Made by a program: the position numbers and the translations under genes. A stretch of 64,000 bases of DNA from Blastomonas sp. AAP53 (GTDB taxonomy: Bacteria > Pseudomonadota > Alphaproteobacteria > Sphingomonadales > Sphingomonadaceae). The notes below the pieces were generated by a model that saw only the letters and a list, made by a program, of their open reading frames with translations, did no database searches and had not been told where the DNA came from. The DNA is taken from positions 496,001-560,000 of the forward strand of contig NZ_ANFZ01000006.1 of NCBI RefSeq assembly GCF_000331245.1. Direction: 5' to 3'. Position 1 is the first letter of the stretch. The number at the start of each line of letters is the position of its first letter. Below are positions 18,788 to 28,553 of the stretch, one piece after another.

Positions 18788-19668
18788 TTTCGTGGCAACC
18801 TGCGGATCAGGGCGCTGGTATCCTGGCGGCCTGCACCCAGATGCTGGGCTTCGGCAAAGAACTGGTCGAGCAGCGCCGCGACCGGCAGCGATGCGCCGTT
18901 GTTGCGCGCCTCGTCGAGCGCCAGGCCCAGATCCTTGCGCATCCAGTCGATCGCAAAGCCGAAGTCGAAGCTGTCTTCGGACATCGTCTTCCAGCGGTTG
19001 TCCATCTGCCAGCTTTGCGCCGCACCGCCCGATATCGCGGAAAACACCTTGTCGAGATCAAGACGGCTGGTCTGGGCAAAGCGCATCGCTTCGCTCAGCC
19101 CGCCCAAGACGCCGGCGATGCAGATCTGGTTGACCATCTTGGTGGTCTGGCCGTCGCCGGGGCCGCCGACATGCACGATCCGCGAGGAATAGCTCTTGAT
19201 GATCGGCCGGGCAGCATCGACAGCATCGGTCTTGCCGCCGCACATGATGGCCAGCGTGCCGTTTTCCGCGCCAGCCTGACCGCCGGTGACCGGGGCATCG
19301 ACGCACAAGATGCCCTTGGCTCGGCCTTCGACCGAAATCTGCCGGGCGATGGTGGCCGAAACCGTGGTGTGATCGATGAATACCGCGCCGCGCGGCAATG
19401 TCGTGAACGCGCCCTGACGGCCCATGATGACCTGCGCCAGATCATCATCGTTGCCGACGCAGGTGATCACCGCGTCCATGCCTTCTGCCGCCTCGGCAGG
19501 GGTGGCGGCGATCCGCGCCTGATCGGCCAGATTCGGGTTTGCTTCCAGCCAGGTCTGCACCTTGCCGGGGCTGCGGTTGTACAGCGCCAGCGAATGTCCG
19601 TTGTTGCCCAGATGGCGTGCCATGGGGCCGCCCATCACGCCGATGCCGATAAATGCTATATTTGCCAT
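18784..19668 (-). CDS. NAD(P)-dependent beta-hydroxyacid dehydrogenase
   Basis: A 294-residue member of the 3-hydroxyisobutyrate/tartronate semialdehyde reductase family. The N-terminal Rossmann motif is GIGVMGGPMARHL, the substrate block is DAPVTGGQAGAENGTLAIM and the catalytic Lys lies in GQTTKMVNQICIAG. It oxidises a beta-hydroxy acid; the exact substrate (3-hydroxyisobutyrate, glycerate or similar) cannot be told from the sequence. It overlaps the downstream amidohydrolase by four bases, suggesting a joint catabolic role. It is divergent from ilvA, with 59 bp between starts. Confidence 0.9.
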   Translation of the reverse strand: MANIAFIGIGVMGGPMARHLGNNGHSLALYNRSPGKVQTWLEANPNLADQARIAATPAEAAEGMDAVITCVGNDDDLAQVIMGRQGAFTTLPRGAVFIDHTTVSATIARQISVEGRAKGILCVDAPVTGGQAGAENGTLAIMCGGKTDAVDAARPIIKSYSSRIVHVGGPGDGQTTKMVNQICIAGVLGGLSEAMRFAQTSRLDLDKVFSAISGGAAQSWQMDNRWKTMSEDSFDFGFAIDWMRKDLGLALDEARNNGASLPVAALLDQFFAEAQHLGAGRQDTSALIRRLPRK

Positions 19669-19727
19669 GCGCGTGCCTTAACGGATGTTTTCAACGCGCG
19701 CCATATCGGTTAGGGGCCGCAGCCAAT

Positions 19728-20954
19728 ATGACCAGCCCCACAGACCGCCTCACCCTTGACGACATCCGCGCCGCGCATGCCCGCATCGCTGGCTCGATCG
19801 TTCGCACCCCCACGCTTGTCAGCAAGACCCTGTCGGCGATTACCGGGGCGACGGTGTATCTGAAGTTCGAGAATCTGCAGTTCACCGCGGCCTACAAGGA
19901 ACGTGGTGCGCTCAACTTCCTGTCGCAGATGAGCGAGGAGGCGAGGAACAAGGGCGTCATCGCAGCATCGGCAGGCAATCACGCGCAAGGCCTCGCCTGG
20001 CACGGTACCCGGCTGGGTGTTCCTGTCACCATCGTGATGCCCAAGACGACGCCCACCATCAAGGTCCAGCAGACCGAGGCCAATGGCGGCAAGGTCATCC
20101 TGTTCGGCGAGAAATATGACGATGCCTATGCCCATGCGCGCGAGCTCGAGGTCACCGAAGGGCTGACCTTCGTGCATCCGTTCGACGATCCGGTGATTGC
20201 AGCGGGGCAGGGGACGGTCGCGATCGAGATGCTCGAGGACGCGCCCGACATCGACCATTTCGTCATTCCCATCGGCGGTGGCGGCCTGTTTTCCGGAATG
20301 GGCACTGCAGCGCGCGCGCTGAAGCCCGGCATCAAGCTGACCGGCGTGCAGGCACAGCTCTACCCCAGCATGTACAACACGTTGAAGGGTACGGATCACC
20401 CCTGCGAGGGCGACACGCTGGCCGAAGGCATCGCGGTCAAGCAGCCCGGCGATTTCACGCGCGAGATCGTCCGCGCGCTCGCCGATGACATCGTGCTGGT
20501 GAGTGAATCGCAGCTGGAAACTGCGGTCAGCCTGCTGCTCCAGATCGAAAAGACCGTGGCCGAAGGCGCAGGTGCGGCCGGGCTGGCCGCGCTGCTGGCC
20601 GAACCCGCCCGCTTTGCAGGACAAACGGTGGGCGTGGTGCTGTGCGGCGGCAATATCGACACGCGGCTGCTCGCCAATGTGCTGCTGCGCGATCTGGCGC
20701 GTTCGGGCCGGCTTGCGCGCCTGCGGATCGCGCTGCAGGATCGTCCCGGTGCGCTGTTCAAGGTCATGCGGCAGTTCGACGCGCACCAGGTCAACATCAT
20801 CGAGATCTATCACCAGCGCGTGTTCACCAACCTGCCCGCCAAGGGCTTGATCACCGACATCGAATGCGAAGCGCGCGACCGGGGGCAGCTCGAAGCGCTG
20901 ATCACCTCGCTCAAGGCGAGCGGCTATGATGTCGGCCTCGTCGAGGTGGCCTGA
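19728..20954 (+). CDS. ilvA: threonine ammonia-lyase
   Basis: PLP enzyme that deaminates threonine to 2-oxobutyrate, the entry step of isoleucine synthesis or of threonine breakdown. It has 408 residues. The PLP Lys is residue 57 in TAAYKERGALN; SAGNHAQG and IPIGGGGLFSG bind the cofactor. A single C-terminal ACT-like regulatory domain starts near residue 325 (LRIALQDRPGALFKVM). The single ACT domain resembles the shorter, non-classical form and not the two-ACT biosynthetic IlvA of E. coli. The ATG at 19728 begins the homology. Confidence 0.92.
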   Translation: MTSPTDRLTLDDIRAAHARIAGSIVRTPTLVSKTLSAITGATVYLKFENLQFTAAYKERGALNFLSQMSEEARNKGVIAASAGNHAQGLAWHGTRLGVPVTIVMPKTTPTIKVQQTEANGGKVILFGEKYDDAYAHARELEVTEGLTFVHPFDDPVIAAGQGTVAIEMLEDAPDIDHFVIPIGGGGLFSGMGTAARALKPGIKLTGVQAQLYPSMYNTLKGTDHPCEGDTLAEGIAVKQPGDFTREIVRALADDIVLVSESQLETAVSLLLQIEKTVAEGAGAAGLAALLAEPARFAGQTVGVVLCGGNIDTRLLANVLLRDLARSGRLARLRIALQDRPGALFKVMRQFDAHQVNIIEIYHQRVFTNLPAKGLITDIECEARDRGQLEALITSLKASGYDVGLVEVA

Positions 20955-21065
20955 TCGAAGGCGCTTGGCGGTCAAGAGGGACGGATCGCGAAGATTCAGC
21001 ATGAATCCTTCGTTTATCCACAAGCCCTCGCGCTTTACCGCCGAATTGACTCGCCTTGGCGTGGC

Positions 21066-21086
21066 TTAACCACGAAAAGTGGTTAA
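21066..21086. promoter_or_regulatory. perfect inverted repeat upstream of bpt
   Basis: TTAACCAC and GTGGTTAA form a perfect 8-bp inverted repeat around a GAAAA loop, 90 bp before the arginyltransferase start. Operator or weak hairpin; nothing further can be said. Confidence 0.35.
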
Positions 21087-21176
21087 CCGGCTTGGCGGTG
21101 GCGGGGTTTGTCGATCATACCGGCGACAGGGCAACCACCCGCACTTCAAGTCATTTGAGCAAGGATTGTTCCGCAC

Positions 21177-21932
21177 GTGAGCGCACCGGCACGCTTCCCT
21201 CGGTTTTTTGTCACCAACCCTGGCCCGTGTCCGTACCTTCCGGGCAAGAGCGAGCGCAAGGTGTTCACGGAGCTGAACGGCCCGCATGCCGATGAGCTCA
21301 ACGACGCGCTGAGCCGTATCGGATTTCGCCGCAGCCAGAACGTGGCGTACCGGCCCAGCTGCCTCGATTGCCGCGCCTGCATTTCTGTGCGTGTGGTGGC
21401 AGACCAGTTCGTGCCCTCGGTCAACCAGCGCAAGCTGCTCAAGCGCAACAGGGATCTGATCGTCTCGGCCTGCCGCCCGTGGTCGACGCAGGAGCAATAC
21501 GACCTGTTGCGCCGCTACCTCAAGACGCGCCACCCCGGCGGCGGCATGTCTGACATGGACGACATGGATTATGCCGACATGGTCGAGCACACCCCTGTGC
21601 GCAGCTATGTCATCGAATATCGCGAGCCAAACCCGGATGGCAGCGCGGGCAAGCTTGTGGGCGCCTGCCTGACCGACCAGCAGGGCGACGGGCTTTCGAT
21701 GATCTACAGCTTTTACGAGCCAGACCATCCCACGCGCCGGGGCCTGGGCAACTACATCATCATGGACCACATCCAGCGCGCGGCCCGCGCCCGGTTGCCC
21801 TATGTCTACCTTGGCTATTGGGTAAAATCTTCGCCGCGCATGCAGTACAAGGTAAAATACCAGCCGCTTGAACTGCTTGGCCCCGATGGCTGGTACCCTT
21901 TCGACCTTGAACGCGATGGTAGCCCAGCCTAG
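21177..21932 (+). CDS. bpt: arginyl/leucyl-tRNA-protein transferase (Bpt/Ate)
   Basis: Attaches an amino acid from aminoacyl-tRNA to the N-terminus of target proteins, marking them for ClpS/ClpAP degradation. The 251-residue length fits. N-terminal Cys-containing motif [14 protein letters not shown] and then [12 protein letters not shown] are the family signature, followed by [11 protein letters not shown] and later [20 protein letters not shown] and [14 protein letters not shown]. The start is GTG at 21177. In bacteria the usual reaction is leucyl transfer to Asp or Glu (Bpt) or to Lys/Arg (Aat); this sequence is of the Bpt type. Confidence 0.93.
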   Translation: MSAPARFPRFFVTNPGPCPYLPGKSERKVFTELNGPHADELNDALSRIGFRRSQNVAYRPSCLDCRACISVRVVADQFVPSVNQRKLLKRNRDLIVSACRPWSTQEQYDLLRRYLKTRHPGGGMSDMDDMDYADMVEHTPVRSYVIEYREPNPDGSAGKLVGACLTDQQGDGLSMIYSFYEPDHPTRRGLGNYIIMDHIQRAARARLPYVYLGYWVKSSPRMQYKVKYQPLELLGPDGWYPFDLERDGSPA

Positions 21933-21976
21933 AGATTTGTGATCTTTGCGCGGGAACCCGCCTGCGCGACAAGCAT

Positions 21977-24259
21977 ATGGGTTTGATGAGGCTGGCATAT
22001 CGCGCGCGCCTGGCAACAGCGGGGACAGTGGCCATGCTGGTTGCAGGGTCGGCTGCGCCGTGCCACGCGTCCGCCCAGCAGGTACCCGTTGCAGAGCCGC
22101 TGGCGCCGTCAACCGCCACCCAGGATCCCGCCGCCACGCCGGACGCGCCGCTGGACGATCCGTTGGGTATCGATCCGCTCGAGCCGCTCGATCCGTTGCC
22201 CGGCATGGAGGTGGCATGGCCTGAGGGCGGTGATATCCCCGAATGGCCAGGCGAATTCGCGGGCGAGGACAGGTTGCCGGCAGAGACCCGGGCCGCCGAT
22301 ATGTCGGACAGCACTGCGTCCAACGGACTTGCCGGGACTGCGGATGACGTGCGCGATGGCGTTGTCAACGCGATGGCTGACACGGCAAGCGAGACTCAGG
22401 ACGCGGACGCCGCAAGCGGGGATCGTCCAGGCAGGGCCGAACGCCAGGCCGACCGCGCGGAGCGCCGCGCCGAACGGCAGGCGCTGCGCGAGCTGGACGA
22501 TGGCGATGTCGATTATCGGGTGACCGTCAATTTCCTGCCGTCGCAGGACCTGGCAGAACTGAACCAGAGCGATTTTCGTACCCGTTTCGACGCGCTGTCG
22601 ACGCTCGAACGACTGTCGAGCGAAGACGCCAATCTGGCGCAGGTCAATCGCCGTGCCCGCGACGACAACGAACTGCTGGGCACGATGCTGCGCGTGTACG
22701 GATTTTACGACGGCGAGGTGCAGAACTCGGTGGCGCGGATCGAGGGGCAGCAGCGCGTCGGGCTCAACTTCGATGTCAACACCGGGCCGGTCTACCGCAT
22801 CAGCGCGATCGATCTGGTCGGGCTTGAAGCACAAGGGGTGAACGTGGCTGCGGCCCGCGACGCTTTCGCGATGAAGGTCGGCGACCCGGCCAATTCCGAC
22901 AGAATTGTTGCTGGCAGGTTGGGCATCCTGACCGAGCTTCTCGAAACCGGGTTTCCCTTCGCTCAGACCGGCGAGCCTGATCTGCTGATCGACCACGATC
23001 TGCGCAGCGGCGCGCTGACGGTTCCGGTCACGCCGGGTGGGCAATACCGGTTTGGCGGGATCGTCGCCAATGACGACGGCCTGTTCGGACCACGGCACCT
23101 GCAGCGCATAGCCCGGTTCCAGCCCGGCGAAATCTATCAGGCCTCCGACGTCGACGACCTGCGCCGCGCGATTCTGGCCACCGGTCTGGTGTCGACTGTC
23201 ACGCTGACCCCGGTCGCGGCCACCGACCCGCAAGGCACTGAGCCGGGCACGGTGGATGTGACTGTCGAAACAACCGCTGCGCCGTTGCGCACGATCGCGG
23301 GCGCAGTCGGCTATGGCACCGGTGAAGGCTATCGCGCCGAGGTCAGCTGGGAGCATCGCAACCTGTTGCCGCCGGAAGGCCTGGTGCGCGCCCGCGCGGT
23401 GGGCGGAACGCAGGAACAGCTGATCAATCTGGTCTATCGTCGCAACAATTTCATCAAGCGCGACCGCGTGCTCACCGCGCAGATCCTGGCCAGCAACATC
23501 AACCGCGATGCTTTCGAGGCACGCACCTTTCTGGTGGCGGGGTCGCTGGAGCGACAGACGAACCTGATTTTCCAGAAGAAATGGACATGGTCGGTCGGCG
23601 GAGAGCTGGTGCTGTCCGACGAGCTCGACGGCACCTCGCGCATCGTGGGCGAGGGGCGTCGCACGTATTTCATTGCGGCACTGCCCACGTCGCTGACCTA
23701 TGACGGCAGTGATGATCTGCTCAACCCGTCGAGCGGGTTTCGGCTGGGCGGGCGGGTTTCGCCCGAATACTCGCTGCAGTCGGGCAGCCGTGGCTATGCC
23801 CGCATCCAGATCGACGGCAGCTATTATCAGCCGATGTCCGACACGATCGTGCTGGCGGGGCGGCTTCGGCTGGGCAGCACGATCGGCGCGAACCGTCTGT
23901 CGATCGCCCCTTCGCGCAGATTCTATGCCGGTGGTGGCGGATCGGTGCGCGGCTATGGCTTTCAGCGGATCGGCCCGCGCGATGCCAATGACGATCCCAT
24001 CGGCGGCAATGGTCTGGCGGAGTTCTCGCTGGAGGCGCGCGTGCGCTTCGGCGATTTCGGCGTGGTGCCGTTCTTCGATGCCGGAAACGTCTATTCCGGA
24101 AGCACGCCCAACCTCAGCAGCCTGCGCTATGGCGCGGGCATCGGGGTTCGCTATTACAGCAATTTCGGGCCGTTGCGGCTTGATGTCGGCACGCCGCTGA
24201 ACCCGCAGACGGGCGACAGCCGTATCGGCATCTATATCTCGCTGGGGCAGGCTTTCTGA
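21977..24259 (+). CDS. tamA: outer-membrane assembly protein TamA
   Basis: Outer-membrane partner of the translocation and assembly module. It has 760 residues. After a signal peptide (to about residue 36, ASA) there is a Pro/Asp-rich stretch and then a highly charged Arg/Glu/Ala segment around residues 155-180, unusual for the family. POTRA-like domains cover about residues 180-420, and an Omp85-type beta-barrel closes the protein. The barrel part contains GGGGSVRGYGFQRIGPRD (lid-lock motif with RGY). The stop shares its last base with the ATG of tamB, so the two are coupled. Confidence 0.92.
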   Translation: MGLMRLAYRARLATAGTVAMLVAGSAAPCHASAQQVPVAEPLAPSTATQDPAATPDAPLDDPLGIDPLEPLDPLPGMEVAWPEGGDIPEWPGEFAGEDRLPAETRAADMSDSTASNGLAGTADDVRDGVVNAMADTASETQDADAASGDRPGRAERQADRAERRAERQALRELDDGDVDYRVTVNFLPSQDLAELNQSDFRTRFDALSTLERLSSEDANLAQVNRRARDDNELLGTMLRVYGFYDGEVQNSVARIEGQQRVGLNFDVNTGPVYRISAIDLVGLEAQGVNVAAARDAFAMKVGDPANSDRIVAGRLGILTELLETGFPFAQTGEPDLLIDHDLRSGALTVPVTPGGQYRFGGIVANDDGLFGPRHLQRIARFQPGEIYQASDVDDLRRAILATGLVSTVTLTPVAATDPQGTEPGTVDVTVETTAAPLRTIAGAVGYGTGEGYRAEVSWEHRNLLPPEGLVRARAVGGTQEQLINLVYRRNNFIKRDRVLTAQILASNINRDAFEARTFLVAGSLERQTNLIFQKKWTWSVGGELVLSDELDGTSRIVGEGRRTYFIAALPTSLTYDGSDDLLNPSSGFRLGGRVSPEYSLQSGSRGYARIQIDGSYYQPMSDTIVLAGRLRLGSTIGANRLSIAPSRRFYAGGGGSVRGYGFQRIGPRDANDDPIGGNGLAEFSLEARVRFGDFGVVPFFDAGNVYSGSTPNLSSLRYGAGIGVRYYSNFGPLRLDVGTPLNPQTGDSRIGIYISLGQAF

Positions 24260-27200
24260 TGGCCGAGGAGCCGATTTCATCCATGGATGATTCCGCGCCA
24301 TCGCCGGACATTCGCGCAGATGCGCCGCGCACCAGGACGTCGGGCCGCTGGTTGCGCGGGATTGGCGTGGCTGTGCTCGCGTTGGCGGCGCTGATCGCAG
24401 CGGTGCTGTTCGGGCTGGACACCGGCCCAGGCCGCCGTTTCGTGGCCGATCAGATCGCCGGCTACCCGCTCAAATCCGGCCTCACCCTGCGGGTCGCCAG
24501 AATCGAGGGGTCGATTTACGGCAAGGCCGTGCTGCGCGGCGTGGAGCTGCGCGATACCAAACGGGTGTTCTTCACGGCATCGGCCGTCGACCTGGACTGG
24601 CGACCTTTTCGCTTCCTCAGCAACCAGCTGGATATTCGCGATCTGGTGATCCGGCGCGGTGAACTGCGCAGCCTTCCTGAACTGAACCCCGGCGATCCCG
24701 ACGATCCGTTGCTGCCTGCGTTCGACATCCGCATCGACCGGCTGCGCGCCGCCGGGCTGGTGATCCGGGAAGGCGTGGCCGGCGCACGCCGCGTTGCGGA
24801 TATCGCTGGCAAGGTGAATATCCGATCGGGCCGGGTGCTGGTCGATGCGCGCGCGGTGCTGCCGGACGGCAGCGACCGTCTGGCGGTGAAGATCGACGCC
24901 ATGCCCGATCAGAACCGGCTGACGATCGATGGCGATGTCGTGGCTCGGGCTGGTGGAGCGATCGCAGCGCTATCCGGCTTGCGCCAGGATTTCGCCGCAT
25001 CGATCAAGGGCCGAGGCGACTGGGATTTCTGGCAGGGCAGGCTGAGCGCGCGGCTGGGGCAGGCGGAGCTGACTTCGCTCGGCATCGATCAGCGCGAGGG
25101 GCAGGTCCGCATCCGGGGCTATGTTCGTCCGCAGCCGTTGATCGGCAACAGCCTTGGGCGGGCGCTCGGCCCCGCGATCGGCGTGGTCGCGCGCGGAACG
25201 CTCGATGCGCGGGTCTTGTCGGGCGTCGCGGCGCTGGGCGGCCAGGCTGGCACGGTGAGCGCGCAAGGCGCAGTCGATCTGGGCGCAAACCGGTTTGATG
25301 ATGTGCAGATCCTCACAGCGCTCACCCGGCCAGAGCTGCTGGCACCCGGGCTGGAGGCACGAAACCTGCGCGGCTCGGTGGCACTCGACGGAACCTTCGC
25401 GGACCTGACCGCCCCCTATCGCCTGTCTGCAGACAGGCTGGCCATGGCCGGGGTCAGCGCCGATGCGCTTCTGGCCGAGGGAACAGTCACCCGCTCGGGC
25501 AAGGATTTCGCAATCCCGGTCAAGGTCAGCGCGGCGCGCATCGTCACCGGCAACGCCTATGGCGACCGTCTGGCCAGCGGCCTGCGCGGCGAAGGCCTGG
25601 TGCGCATGCGCGATGGCGTATTGAGCAGCGAACCCATCCGGCTGGTGAGCAACAGCCTGGTCGCGCTGGTGCAATTGTCGGGCAGTGCCGCGCGCGGCCG
25701 CTATCTGGCGGTGGCGGATGTGCGGCTGCCTGCCTTTGGGGTCGACAATGTCGGTGAGGCGGATGTCGACGCCAATGTTCGGTTGGCATTCGGCGGCGGC
25801 ACAGGCTGGGACTTGCTGGGCGATGTGCGGGTGCTGATGCGGCGCGTGGTCAATCAGACCGTGGTCACGCTGATCGGACCATCCCCCCGGTTTTCCAGCC
25901 AGTTCAGCTTTGGCGCGGGGCAGCCGCTCGTATTGCGCGATGCCAGCCTGGCGGCGCAGAAGCTGGCGCTGATCGGTGGCGGCCGGGTCGAGCCTGATGG
26001 GCGCATCGTGCTGCGCGCCAGCGGGCGGCATCGCGATTACGGCCCGCTTGACGTCAGCGCGGACTCGATCCGCGGCGATACGCGCGCGGTGCTGACGCTC
26101 GATGACCCACTGCCCGCACTGGGCGTTCGCGATCTGCAGCTGGCATTGGGCACCGTGCCCGATGGCTTTTCGGTCGATGTCAGCGGTCAGTCAGCACTGG
26201 GGCCGATCGAAGGCGCAACGCAGATCTTCGCGCGTGAGGCCGGGCGGACGCTGATCCAGATCGAACGGTTCACGGTGTCACGCGCTCTGTTTGCAGGCGA
26301 CATCTATGCGACCAGCGGCGGAATAGAGGGCGCGCTCAACGTCTCGGGCGGTGGCATCACCGGCGATGTCACGCTGGACCCGCGCCCAGGCGGGCAGGGC
26401 GTCAAGGCGCTGCTCAACCTTGCCAATGCGCGCTTCGATGGCCAGGTGCCGATCAGCATCAACCGGGGTTCGGCAGAGATTGATGCGCTGATGGCCGAGG
26501 GGCGCAACACGATTACCGGCAGCGTTCGGGCGCAGGGCATCGGGCGCGGGCCGCTGTTCATCGGTCAGCTTGCCGCCAATGCCAGTCTGGTCAACGGCGA
26601 GGGACGGGTGACCGCATCGATTGCCGGACGACGCGGCAGCAATTTCGACCTGCAGACCAGTGCGCAGATCAGCAGTTCAGCAGTAACGCTTGCGGGCAAT
26701 GGCCAATATGGCAACCGGCGGCTGCGGCTCGTCCGCCCGGCCAAGCTGACGAAGCTGGACGATGGCGGCTGGCGGCTGGCCCCCGCCGTGCTGCGCGTCG
26801 GGCGCGGGCGCATCGGCGCGCAGGGGCGGATGGGCGGCGGGCTGACCGACATCAGCGCGCAGTTCAACACCGTGCCGCTGGCCTTGTTCGATATCGCGGT
26901 GCGCGAACTGGGCTTTGGCGGCAATGCCTCTGGCACGCTCAGCTATCGTCAGGCCGATGGTGGGGTGCCGACGGGCAAGGCCAGCGTGAAGCTCGACAAC
27001 CTGACCCGGACCGGCCTTATCGTCAGCTCGCGGCCCGTGGATATTGCGGCCAATCTCGCGCTGACCAGCGATGCGCTGGCGGTACGCGCGGTGATTGCGG
27101 AGGCGGACAAGACCGTCGGCCGCGCGCAGGCACGCATCAGCGGATTACCGCAAGGGTTCAATCTGTTCGGACGGTTGCAGCGCGGCGCGCTGGCAGGGCA

Positions 27201-28482
27201 GCTGCGCTTCAATGGCCCGGCAGATTCGCTTTGGCGCCTGCTGGGTGTCGAGGCGTTCGACGTGACCGGACAGGTCGGTCTGGCAGCGAACCTGACCGGC
27301 AGCCTGCTCGACCCGCAAATCAACGGCCAGCTCGCCACGCGGACGGCGCGGCTGGAGAGCACGCTTTCCGGCACCATCATCACCGATATTGCCGCGCGCG
27401 GTCAGTTCAACGGTTCGCGGCTGACGCTCACCAGCTTTACCGGCAAGGCAGGGTCCAACGGGTCGCTCACCGGATCGGGCTATGTCGATTATGGTGGCCT
27501 GTTCGCCTCACCCTCGCGGGGCGTGGCGGTGGAGATCCGGGCTGCTGCGAAGAACGCGCAGCTGGTCAACCGCGATGACTTTGGCGCGACGATCACCGGG
27601 CCGCTGACTATCTCTTCCAATGGAACCTCAGGAACGCTGGGCGGCGATGTCGTGCTCAACCGGGGTCGCTTCCGCCTGGGCCAGTTCAACGCGGCAGAGG
27701 CCTTGCCGGTGATCAACGTGCGCGAGATCAACCGCCGCGCCGATGAAGCCCCCCGCCGCGAGCGCCCTGCGATCTGGCAGTATAATGTGAAGGCGCGCGC
27801 CCCCAACCAGTTCACCGTCACGGGTCTGGGCATCAACAGCGAATGGGGCGCGAACATCACGCTGACCGGAACCGTCGATGCGCCGCGCATCACCGGGCAG
27901 GCAGATCTGATCCGGGGCGAATATGAGTTTGCCGGCCGCGATTTTGATCTGGAGCGCGGACGCATCAATTTCCGGGGTGAAACCCCGCCCAATCCGTCGC
28001 TCGATATCGCCGCCTCTGCCAATCTCACCGACCTCAATGCCACCATCAACGTGCGCGGAACCGGGCTTGCGCCGGAGATCAGTTTCACCAGCACGCCTGC
28101 GCTGCCCGAAGACGAGCTGCTGGCGCGATTGCTGTTCGGATCCTCGATCACCGATATTTCCGCGCCCGAGGCGGTGCAGCTGGCAGCCGCGCTGGCATCG
28201 CTGCGCGGTGGCAGCGGGCTCGATCCGATCAACGTCTTGCGTGGCGCAATCGGGCTTGATCGTCTGCGGATCGTCGAGGGCAACCAGACGCTGGGGCAGG
28301 GGACGAGCATCGCTGCGGGCAAATACATCACGCGCAGCACCTATGTCGAAATCGTCACCGACGGGCGCGGCTATTCGGCTACCCAGATCGAGTTCCAGAT
28401 CACGCGCTGGCTTTCGCTGCTCTCGTCGATCTCGACCATTGGTCGCCAGAGCGCCAACGTGCGGGTGTCGAAGGATTATTGA
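24259..28482 (+). CDS. tamB: translocation and assembly module protein TamB
   Basis: A 1407-residue inner-membrane anchored periplasmic protein that bridges to TamA. There is one N-terminal membrane helix at about residues 33-54 (WLRGIGVAVLALAALIAAVL), then a long repetitive beta-rich region typical of AsmA/TamB-like lipid-transport proteins. A DUF490 (TamB) domain forms the last 350 residues (ALPEDELLARLLFGSSITDI). In other bacteria TamB takes part in phospholipid transport and outer-membrane protein assembly. It starts directly on the tamA stop. Confidence 0.93.
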   Translation: MAEEPISSMDDSAPSPDIRADAPRTRTSGRWLRGIGVAVLALAALIAAVLFGLDTGPGRRFVADQIAGYPLKSGLTLRVARIEGSIYGKAVLRGVELRDTKRVFFTASAVDLDWRPFRFLSNQLDIRDLVIRRGELRSLPELNPGDPDDPLLPAFDIRIDRLRAAGLVIREGVAGARRVADIAGKVNIRSGRVLVDARAVLPDGSDRLAVKIDAMPDQNRLTIDGDVVARAGGAIAALSGLRQDFAASIKGRGDWDFWQGRLSARLGQAELTSLGIDQREGQVRIRGYVRPQPLIGNSLGRALGPAIGVVARGTLDARVLSGVAALGGQAGTVSAQGAVDLGANRFDDVQILTALTRPELLAPGLEARNLRGSVALDGTFADLTAPYRLSADRLAMAGVSADALLAEGTVTRSGKDFAIPVKVSAARIVTGNAYGDRLASGLRGEGLVRMRDGVLSSEPIRLVSNSLVALVQLSGSAARGRYLAVADVRLPAFGVDNVGEADVDANVRLAFGGGTGWDLLGDVRVLMRRVVNQTVVTLIGPSPRFSSQFSFGAGQPLVLRDASLAAQKLALIGGGRVEPDGRIVLRASGRHRDYGPLDVSADSIRGDTRAVLTLDDPLPALGVRDLQLALGTVPDGFSVDVSGQSALGPIEGATQIFAREAGRTLIQIERFTVSRALFAGDIYATSGGIEGALNVSGGGITGDVTLDPRPGGQGVKALLNLANARFDGQVPISINRGSAEIDALMAEGRNTITGSVRAQGIGRGPLFIGQLAANASLVNGEGRVTASIAGRRGSNFDLQTSAQISSSAVTLAGNGQYGNRRLRLVRPAKLTKLDDGGWRLAPAVLRVGRGRIGAQGRMGGGLTDISAQFNTVPLALFDIAVRELGFGGNASGTLSYRQADGGVPTGKASVKLDNLTRTGLIVSSRPVDIAANLALTSDALAVRAVIAEADKTVGRAQARISGLPQGFNLFGRLQRGALAGQLRFNGPADSLWRLLGVEAFDVTGQVGLAANLTGSLLDPQINGQLATRTARLESTLSGTIITDIAARGQFNGSRLTLTSFTGKAGSNGSLTGSGYVDYGGLFASPSRGVAVEIRAAAKNAQLVNRDDFGATITGPLTISSNGTSGTLGGDVVLNRGRFRLGQFNAAEALPVINVREINRRADEAPRRERPAIWQYNVKARAPNQFTVTGLGINSEWGANITLTGTVDAPRITGQADLIRGEYEFAGRDFDLERGRINFRGETPPNPSLDIAASANLTDLNATINVRGTGLAPEISFTSTPALPEDELLARLLFGSSITDISAPEAVQLAAALASLRGGSGLDPINVLRGAIGLDRLRIVEGNQTLGQGTSIAAGKYITRSTYVEIVTDGRGYSATQIEFQITRWLSLLSSISTIGRQSANVRVSKDY

Positions 28483-28553
28483 GGCGGGGGCGCAAAGCCC
28501 CTAACACCTGCGTCGGGGTGGTTCCGAACAGACTTTTGCGGAGAGGACACAGT

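Noticed and set aside
21014-21022. TTATCCACA, a perfect DnaA-box match
   Set aside because: Only one box is seen, with no cluster, AT-rich unwinding region or origin-linked genes; chance match or isolated site.
21066-21086. Possible CtrA binding site (TTAA pair)
   Set aside because: The two TTAA words are 13 bases apart, not the 7 of the CtrA consensus.
22109-24301. A 730-codon open frame antisense to tamA
   Set aside because: Same cause; tamA on the plus strand has signal peptide, POTRA and barrel features.
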